Positions 43,101-64,000 of a stretch of DNA of 64,000 bases are shown here, piece by piece (the first letter of the stretch is position 1; each line of letters begins with the position of its first letter). A model generated the notes under the pieces. The model was given only the letters and a program-made list of their open reading frames with translations. It ran no database searches and was not told where the DNA came from. Source of the stretch: Lepisosteus oculatus (taxonomy: Eukaryota; Chordata; Actinopteri; Semionotiformes; Lepisosteidae); the NCBI RefSeq assembly GCF_040954835.1, contig NC_090716.1:5257605-5321604 (forward strand), in the 5' to 3' direction. The translations under genes were made by a program, and so were the position numbers.

Positions 43101-46100
43101 TTTCCCTAATTAAAAATTGCATGCTTAAGAAACATTGAATCACTGTATTCTGGACTGTAACCTACCCTCTCCTTTCTGTTATCTTGCTGTTTATAGCCTG
43201 ACAGGATATTTGACCAAGTATGACTGCTCTAGTGCCGACATTAACCCTATTGGTGGCATCAGCAAGGCAGATCTGAAAAGCTTTATTCAGTACTGTACTG
43301 AGAAATTCCAGCTCACTGCACTGCGCAGGTGAGTCTTGCAACAGCTTTTTTAAAGCTGTAATAAAGTAGAAACAGGTATTTCTTTACATTTGTGAATAAT
43401 TTTACTCCAGGTTTTTTTTTTAATTATATCCACCAGATATTGAATTTAAAAAATAGATTTTATACTGATTAATACTGTAAAATATTGTGAAACAACAACA
43501 AACAGCTTGCTTTTCCAGTCCATTCACTCAATCCCTTTTCACTGTTTATTTACAGTAGCAGGAGCATACAGTATTTCAGTAACAGGAAACAAGCATACTG
43601 TTTTCAAGATCATCATTATTGTGAATGTTCACTCTCATAACAGAACAGACAAAAAATGCTATTAGTTTTTAGAGATTAAAAGGGAAAAACCAAGGTGTTT
43701 CAGCAAAAAAATAGCTTTGGTTGTTTCTTGTTCGTTTTGCCTTAACTTTTTTTGGTTTGTTCAGTTGTAAGAGCAGGCATCTATCATGTTGACAATAGTC
43801 AAAATGTTGTGAAGTCTGCTCACTATTATTTTACATTTGTGAAGGGAAATTTAAAGTGTTATTTAAATATTAAAAAATATAAGGTATGAAAACTTATAGG
43901 AAAACGTCTTGGTTACAGTGAGTATCGAGCAGGCACTAGTGAGTTTTTCTTAAGTACTATGAAAGTAATATGAAAGCCTGATTGTTTCTCAGCCCCTTCA
44001 TTCCTCTCTGTACTTGTTTGTTTTTTATAGTATCATATCAGCTCCTTCCACAGCAGAACTGGAGCCTTTGTCAGATGGTCAGATTTTGCAAACTGATGAG
44101 GTAACCCCAAAAACAGGTTCTGCTGGCTAGGTTAATTAGCATTAATTAACAATCGAAACACTAATCATTGAAATAAATCACTCATGTATTTTAAACAAAT
44201 AATTTTCAATCTTAGATGCTGCTTTGCCATGCTTCCCTTTTGTCCAGCATGTATTCTATCATGCTGAACATTTTTATGTTAACAAATAACATTTATTGTT
44301 GGATTCGGTTTTGGAAAATTCATTTTAAGAAACACATTTTTCATACAGTTCCTGAAATGTGTCATTAAATCTATATGTATTTGTATGTAAATATATATAG
44401 GAAGATACAGATACTCAAATACTTTCTTAACAGATAGGACTTAACATTAAGATAATTACAATATCAGAAGGAGATCAATACTTTTAAGATTGATTGGGAA
44501 ACATTTACTGGTTGTGAGAAATTATTTTTTTCCTCCCAAAGTCTGACATGGGGATGACCTATTCTGAGCTGTCAGTATTTGGAAGTCTGAGAAAGATTGC
44601 GAAGTGTGGACCATACAGCATGTTCTGTAAACTTATTCACACATGGAGAGAGATCTGCTCGCCTGCACAGGTCTGTCATTTCCATTCTAATGTGTTTTCA
44701 CAACTAAAACAGTTTCCGTCTGGTTGGGACTGGTTTTTCCTTTAGAAGTCTCAGAACAAAGACACAGTTTGCATTTCTGTTTAATATATTTATCACTAAT
44801 CTTATTTTTAAAGAAGTGTATTATTAGAAGATGCGTAAAGAGGGTTATTTTAGTTAACCACCACCCCCCTTTTGATCAGAGAAAAGTCTTTTTGAATGAG
44901 TATTAAACTCAGCTTTTACTAAATCTTTTAATTTGTTTGGCACGTTTCAAAACATGGAGGACTGCAAAAAGATTACCTTATGAAGAATCAAACAAGAAAG
45001 AACAGACCAATGTCATGATTGTTCTGATTTGATCACTATTTCGTGAAAATGTAGCAACACATGAACATACTTGTATAAAATATTAGATGTAGAATACATT
45101 AAAACTCAAATTAGAACTAATTTGTTAAAAGTATCGTCTGTCCAATTATTTTCATGATCCGTACTATGATAATATTTCTTCAAATTGTTGAATCACTGAT
45201 CTTGACAATTTAGTTTCAGTCTATGAAACCGAAAACTAAAGGTAGAATGTAGTAACTGTAAGAATGTAGGAACACAATTTGATCTGTGGGTTTTCAGTAC
45301 AATCTTATCAAATCTTGTCTACCAATTGAAATGCCAAGATAATGAATCTTACTTCATTGCAATTTTTATAATTTAAGAAACATTTGTAAACTATTCTGAA
45401 TGCTTAAGCAAAAACTGAAAATGCCATTTTTTGTGAAACCCAGCATGAAATCTTTACTTTTTTGGTATATGGGCATTTAATTAATTAATAAGTAAATAGA
45501 TCAGATTAATTTATTTGGAACAGGGAATAAAAAGATGTTCGTTTTTTTGGATGGTTTGTGCTATTTACATTCCAACAGATTTAAATAAGAATTTTAATAT
45601 TTTGAAGTTACTGATTTTTATTTATTTTCAGATTAGGTCATAAGTATTTGTTAATCTTGTGTGTGGGTTGGTTTCAGAATGAATGTACTCGATGAATCGG
45701 TTGGTCTCTGATCAATAGTAATTGTTGTGTTAAGTAAAGGTCTCTGACTTGGGTACTGTAATGACCTGACATTGCATCTGCATTGAAATATTGGCAATTG
45801 TACCTCTTTTCATAGACTCAAATATTAACTGCTATCCAGAAGGAGTTACCATTCCTTGTCCTCGTAATATGCACACTTCTCTGCTCCGGTTAGCCTTCCT
45901 AGTTACCTGTTTATTGTGTGCAAACATCCGAATGACATTCTGGAAACATGAAATGCAAGTGGTAATCTTCTGTTAAATTGTTCATTGCACTGAATCTTAA
46001 GTGCCTCAAGTACATTTTCCTAATTTTAGGTGGCTGCAAAGGTGAAACACTTCTTTAGGATGCATTCAGTAAACAGGCACAAAATGACCACTGTGACTCC

Positions 46101-46530
46101 GGCCTACCATGCTGAAAACTACAGTCCCGATGATAATCGTTTTGATCTGAGACCCTTCTTGTACAACGCAGACTGGCCTTGGCAATTCCGGTGTATAGAT
46201 GACCAGGTAAGTACTTCACAACACCTCCTGCTGAAGAACTGAGTCACACTGGGCAAGTAGTGCTCTGGTAAGGCAAAATACCTAAAACATAATCATTAAT
46301 TTATATTAATAAATAACAATCCTTATTTTATATAGTGCCTTTTAAAAACACCCAAAATCACCTAAAAGCACTTGAGTCCCTAATGGTGTGAAATCAGTTT
46401 CTGTGTATCATGAACTAATCATGCTAACTTTTTTGAAATAAATGCAGTGTGGCATTTTTTCCCACAGGTATCTAAAATCGAAACTGAAGATGACACCCAT
46501 TTTCATGATGCCTTGAGCAGAGTTTCCTGA
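31173..46530 (+). CDS. nadsyn1: glutamine-dependent NAD+ synthetase, complete coding region
   Basis: Cytosolic enzyme that converts nicotinic acid adenine dinucleotide to NAD+ using ATP and glutamine-derived ammonia. Exons: 31173-31257, 31584-31644, 32446-32562, 32671-32724, 33001-33090, 33489-33540, 34228-34316, 34745-34862, 36107-36238, 37412-37483, 38112-38236, 38705-38753, 39650-39752, 40858-41026, 41570-41705, 42501-42607, 43197-43328, 44031-44100, 44542-44670, 46030-46206, 46468-46530. All phases join; 709 aa against 706 in human. The N-terminal nitrilase-type glutaminase domain keeps Glu45, Lys114 and Cys175. The C-terminal synthetase domain has the ATP-pyrophosphatase loop SGGIDS at 356-361. 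The start is [15 protein letters not shown], as in the family. The short C-terminal tail encoded by the last exon (VSKIETEDD...) diverges from human. Exon 37412-37483 ends at a weak donor (gtatta), so its last residues are less certain. Confidence 0.96.
34435..34583 (+). repeat. SINE tail fragment (L2-like 3' end)
   Basis: Intronic NADSYN1 sequence containing GATGAACTGGCATCCTGTCC, GGGTGTACCCTGCCTTG and TTGGATAAAGCGG. This is the 3' part shared by L2-tailed SINEs in fish and matches the 3' part of the fuller copy at 36597-36904. The tRNA-like head is missing. Confidence 0.65.
34863..36106 (+). other. NADSYN1 intron with no recognised element
   Basis: About 1.2 kb of AT-rich intron between exons 34745-34862 and 36107-36238. 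No repeat family, RNA or additional exon is recognised. Confidence 0.5.
36597..36904 (+). repeat. tRNA-derived SINE with L2-like tail
   Basis: In a NADSYN1 intron. The head has TTGTTAGCATTGCCTCCTCA followed by GGTCCCTCGATTCAC, which resemble tRNA A and B boxes. The body contains CTCCAGTTTCCTCCCACAGT, and the tail has TGATGGACTAGAGTCC, CAGGGTGTATC and TGCTGGGATAGGCTTC, ending in AGAAAATGGACG. This is the usual plan of the V-SINE-like elements of fish. It is diverged and probably old. Confidence 0.7.
36905..38111 (+). other. NADSYN1 introns around exon 37412-37483
   Basis: Intron sequence with the small exon 37412-37483 inside. Nothing else recognisable is present. Confidence 0.5.
38900..39290 (-). 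repeat. composite of a SINE3-type fragment and a tRNA-derived SINE
   Basis: Bases 38915-38995 (TCTGGCCTCCATAAAG, AATTCAGTTGGTGAATTCC) resemble the body of the element at 55920-56345. Directly after it, 38997-39290 contains a reversed tRNA-type promoter: TGTGGGATATGAACCGGCAA is the complement of a B box (GGTTCATATCCC), with GGCGTTGCTCAGGGGCCCAA upstream. The second part therefore reads on the minus strand. Exact family names are not assigned. Confidence 0.55.
40808..40857 (+). other. NADSYN1 exon-14 splice-acceptor tract (source of a duplicate)
   Basis: The 50 bases ending in the AG before exon 40858-41026. They recur at 44198-44247 with 43 of 50 identical positions and no gap. Confidence 0.75.
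41213..41425. repeat. palindromic interspersed element, copy 1
   Basis: Two arms face each other in a NADSYN1 intron. The left arm (about 41213-41280) contains CCATGCTGAAAATAG and GTGGAGCCTTCTT; the right arm (about 41316-41425) contains GAAGAAGGCTCCAC, GAAACGTTGTG and CATGGAATAAACC. The reverse complement of the right arm matches the left arm, apart from a short deletion. Related sequence is at 56462-56581 and, more weakly, at 63643-63783. It looks like a nonautonomous element; I cannot name it. Confidence 0.6.
43329..44030 (+). other. NADSYN1 intron with no recognised element
   Basis: AT-rich intron between exons 43197-43328 and 44031-44100; no repeat or RNA recognised. Confidence 0.5.
44198..44247 (+). 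repeat. decoy copy of the exon-14 splice acceptor in intron 18
   Basis: Ungapped 43/50 match to 40808-40857, ending in the same TCCAG. The sequence after it (CATGTATTC...) does not resemble exon 14, so no exon was carried along. It lies between exons 44031-44100 and 44542-44670 of NADSYN1. Confidence 0.7.
44671..46029 (+). other. NADSYN1 intron with no recognised element
   Basis: About 1.36 kb of AT-rich intron before exon 46030-46206. No repeat family or additional exon is recognised. Confidence 0.5.
46302..46375 (-). repeat. possible degenerate 5S-SINE tail
   Basis: AATAACAATCCTTATTTTAT, then ATAGTGCCTTTT and CCTAAAAGCACTT, resembles the tail of the SINE copies at 880 and 27633 (TATATAGCGCTTTT ... 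AAAGCGCTTT). It lies in the last NADSYN1 intron and is strongly diverged. Confidence 0.35.
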
Positions 46531-46583
46531 GTGAAGCTGCAGTTCACTCTTGGTTAAGAAGAGTTTTGATTGCCTTCCTTCAC

Positions 46584-46589
46584 AATAAA
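46584..46589 (+). promoter_or_regulatory. NADSYN1 polyadenylation signal
   Basis: Canonical AATAAA 54 bases after the stop codon, followed within about 40 bases by a GT-rich stretch (CTTGTGAG..TTAGTCTTTGT). It implies a very short 3' UTR. Confidence 0.75.
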
Positions 46590-46619
46590 GCTATATCTCA
46601 GGTACAATACTGCCCTTGT

Positions 46620-49590
46620 GAGATTAGTCTTTGTCCTGTTATGGAGGCAAAGGCGAGAAAAGTGTCTACATGCTGTGGAACAGTTCTTATCTCATGCAAA
46701 TAACCAGCTTAACTGATTACTTCACATATTAATCACTTACCTTACCAATGAATCCATTTTTACTTGTAGTTTTCATGCAGAGTAGGGCCAAAACATGCAT
46801 AGTTTACAAGACAAAACTAACAAAAATAATGTTAGATATCTGTTACATACATTTTAAAGAGAGTTGTTTCAGTTCATTTTGTTGCATTTTATAATGTTAT
46901 TTTGTGCTGTTACCTTTCTTCTGATAGCCTTGTCACATTTCTGCGATTTAGATTTTTTTGTTGTAAATGTAATACAATCAGGCAGTGGTAAACTGTATTG
47001 TGCACATTGAATGATCAAACAAATAATGATGAAAGGTTTAAGTACTTTAAAAAATCTGTATCAGGTATCGTCACGCAGAATCAATCCGTGTCAGTGTGAG
47101 AGATTTATCATTTTGTGATGAAAGGAATGGATGTGTTCAAAATGAGTAATGGTATCTTTGTTTACCAATTAGCACAAATTGATAGGCATTTTAGTTGCAA
47201 TCCAAATGTAATCTACAGTGCACTGATTAGAGAGAAGCACACTGGAATTTGTTTTTAACATGTCATAATAAGAAACTGTATTCTAGACAAAACTTTTCAG
47301 TGATGGGCTCTAAAGAAAAAATAATGAAACTTATTTCTTGAAAAGGTTGGTGCACAATTCAAAGAATTATAACTTGCTTTCGTATGCATTGTCCTTGTTC
47401 ATTGAATGTATTTGTTAAAGACAATTCTGTAAATTTCAAGTACTTTCTGAAGTTATTTAATTTGTGGATTACTAGATGCAATGCTCCAAGAGATTTATTG
47501 CCTATTAGAATGTGCTGCAGTTGAATTACACTTGTCTGAAAAGCAAAACCCACTGACCCATAATCTTGTTTATTATGTCATTCAAGGACCTTGAATGCAA
47601 TGCCTAGGACTCTCTTGCATTTGTTTTACAAATGTATAAACTTGTTTTGCCTCCGGAGTGAAACCTCTAACATTATTGTAGTGCATGCTGTAAGTACAAT
47701 GAACAATCGGAGCTCCAACATGAATGGCAAACTACCTTTTTGCTGACATGCAGGGATTATACATTTTTGTAGAGCTGTATACGGACAGTGTCTATATTTT
47801 CTGGTAAATGCTCTATTTAACTAATTACAAGCAACCTTAATCAAAGATGGGGAGAGGGGGGATAAGTACCAAAGGAACAGGAAAAGGTTCATTCCAAAGT
47901 AGAGTGAAATACAGTGGCTTTCTAATGTGGATTCTTAAACTTTTTTCAGCATAGAATGAACCTCTGCTTTTTCCTTGCATTGAGTACTTGAACTTAGGAG
48001 AAACCTTAAAATATTATTTTATTCATTGTTCCCATTGTAACAGTAAAGCAATCTGTTAATGTTAATAAAACTCAGTTTAAAAGTCAGGGCATTTCAATTC
48101 TAAACATCGAGGAACAGTATACTCCCACAAACGAACAGAATGTAGGAATTAACTAGAAAATTAACGCAAGGTCATTGTCACGCCTGGGTTTTCAGAAGGA
48201 AAATCCCATTGAAGCAGTTGTTCCAATTCCTCGCTAGTCAGTCATTACACATTTGCAGATCCTTTGGAAAAGATATGTAAAAATGGCAAATACTTGACAA
48301 GGACTTTAAATAAAGCTTTACGTGCTGCACACACAAAAAAAAACAGGTATGTATAGCTGTAAAAATCTTTTGGAAGAAATTCATTTTCTTTCAGTCTTTT
48401 GTTAAAAGTGAACCCATTTATCTAAAAATGGTTTAAATGTACAAAAAAACATTTTTTGAAAAATTGCCCCTTCCCTGGATAAGGAAATGTGTGATGTTTC
48501 CTTAATTCTATCAAACATCTAATGAAATCTAGCATGTTAGCCGACTCCGGGTTGATTTAATTCAATCCAAATCCTGTTATCCTTGTATATGCTGTATACT
48601 CGTTGTTCTGTAATATTCTATATCTGGATGGTAGAAGGTTGGTTTCTTCTCATTATACTTTCATATTTATTGTACCCTGAGGGGCTGCAGAATCAAGCGA
48701 CTTCAGCCAATATTCTGCTGTTATTTTACCGGCGTCTGGGTCTGCAAGGTTACCCAGTTCATTAACAGATGTAGGTGTGAAATTAGCTGTCAAAGGTTTG
48801 TACACTCACGGTGGTGTGAAATAGCTCCGGAAGTGGATTTAGCTCTGAAAGGTTAACCACGCTTACTTGCACAGCTTGTGAAATAGCTACATTAATTGAA
48901 AAGTCTCAAGCTCAAGTGAGTGGGTCAGGCCAAATACGTTCCCCACTCTTCCGGCTGCAGGCAAGCGGCACTTTAAATACACGATCGTTTTGTAAAATTG
49001 AATTATAATAAAGCATTCAAGAATCCCGTGTGACGTTTAAATCTCATATTGTATAACAATGGACATCTATCCGAATAAACATGTCAGATCTGTTGTATTT
49101 TACAGGTTCAACCGCCAGCCTTTACTTGTGTTCCCCGGCTGTTTTTGCCTTGGAGACCTTGTTCTGGTTTAGATATGGCTGTTATATCTTTAGAAACACA
49201 CTCATCAAGATCTCGATTTCGGCAGCAGTAGAAATGACCTTACCTAACCTTAAACTAATTTAAGCGTTGAACGTGTAGTGCTTGTTCTTGTTCATTTGAC
49301 TAATCAAACGTAACCATGGCTGCTTCTCTACACATATTGACAAAAGATTGTTTAATCCTTAGTTTCTTCTCTTGTTTGTTTTGAAAACGCAAACTAAATA
49401 TTATAGATAGATAGTTTACGAAAACGATCACATTGTTTCCCAGCAAGCTACTTTGTTGAAGCAAGACATTGATTTACTTTTTAAGATCGTTTTTTTTTAT
49501 TATCTAGGCGGCCCAATCAACAGACTGATGTAATCTAAATACAGTCGGTGCTGATATTCCCTACTCAATCATGAATTAATGAAAGCGCAG
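46620..49590. other. intergenic interval between NADSYN1 and TPCN2
   Basis: About 3 kb of AT-rich sequence. Short open frames at 48583-48765 and 49081-49263 show no recognisable protein. No RNA gene or identifiable repeat was seen. Confidence 0.5.
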
Positions 49591-50111
49591 GAATACGCAC
49601 TTTGTGCAGAGCTTCATACGCCCGAGCGCCCGGTCACGCCCCCGGGCCGGCTTGCTGGGAAATGCAGTTGTTTTAAAGCAGCTGGAGCAGAGCTTTGCCT
49701 TTCGAAACGACACATCCGACTCGAAGAAAGCGAGGAGTTCCGCAGTGCACCGTTCTCTCACATGCGAGTAGCCAGTGGCTGAATTTCAGTGCTAAAGTAC
49801 TTTTCCGAAAGAGGTTATGGGAGGAGTAAACTTCAGGAAAACCAAACTCCCTGCACTTTGTTTAGCTGCGGCATTCAATTTAAAGTAACTCGGGGATTTG
49901 TTTGTGTGTGTGTGTGTAATTTAGACCGAAGTGCAGCTATCAGAAAAGGTTCGTGTTTTCCAACACAAAAATAATCTCGGGACTGGGCACTTCAGAGATA
50001 CTGACATTCTCAATCATAAAGAGCTGCTAAAAAACAACTTCGGAGCGGTGTGAAATACAAGCTGAGATTTCACTGGATTCTCTGACTGGGATTGCTGGTA
50101 GAGTTGAATGA
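49591..50111 (+). promoter_or_regulatory. CpG-rich TPCN2 promoter and 5' UTR
   Basis: A locally GC- and CpG-rich block (49620-49650 reads CGAGCGCC, GGTCACGCCCCCGGGCC) in otherwise AT-rich DNA, just upstream of the TPCN2 start codon. A short (GT)n tract is at 49903-49917. The start site is not resolved. Confidence 0.5.

Positions 50112-64000
<13,889 letters not shown>

Overview
This is about 64 kb of vertebrate nuclear DNA. Four protein-coding genes can be rebuilt exon by exon, with GT-AG introns and consistent phases: LARGE2 (+, 3' part, up to 13839), DHCR7 (-, complete, 21595-26058), NADSYN1 (+, complete, 31173-46530) and TPCN2 (+, from 50112, running off the right edge). The organism is most likely a ray-finned fish. 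Introns are compact and AT-rich, and the repeats include 5S rRNA-derived SINEs and tRNA-headed SINEs with an L2-like tail. The repeat flavour and single-copy layout remind me of a non-teleost such as gar, bowfin or sturgeon, but that is an inference.

Layout. 1-13839: thirteen LARGE2 exons; the exon with the start codon and membrane anchor lies left of the window. 13840-21594: LARGE2 3' UTR, intergenic sequence and the DHCR7 3' end; these two genes are tail to tail. 21595-26058: seven coding exons of DHCR7 (478 aa). 26059-31172: the interval between DHCR7 and NADSYN1, which are head to head as in mammals; it holds a 5S-SINE and the probable promoters. 31173-46530: twenty-one coding exons of NADSYN1 (709 aa). 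46531-50111: intergenic sequence and a CpG-rich TPCN2 promoter. 50112-64000: nineteen exons of TPCN2 (599 codons visible).

The genes do not form a pathway. LARGE2 builds matriglycan on alpha-dystroglycan in the Golgi, DHCR7 makes the last step of cholesterol synthesis in the ER, NADSYN1 makes NAD+ in the cytosol, and TPCN2 is an endolysosomal cation channel. In human the same genes sit on chromosome 11 in separate places (LARGE2 on 11p11.2, DHCR7-NADSYN1 and TPCN2 on 11q13), so their proximity here suggests old linkage.

The most unusual structure is a perfect 121-bp inverted duplication inside TPCN2. The end of exon 10 with its 5' splice site is repeated antisense in intron 5, directly beside one arm of a palindromic repeat family that also occurs at two other places in the window. 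A second oddity is a 50-bp copy of the NADSYN1 exon-14 splice-acceptor tract in intron 18.
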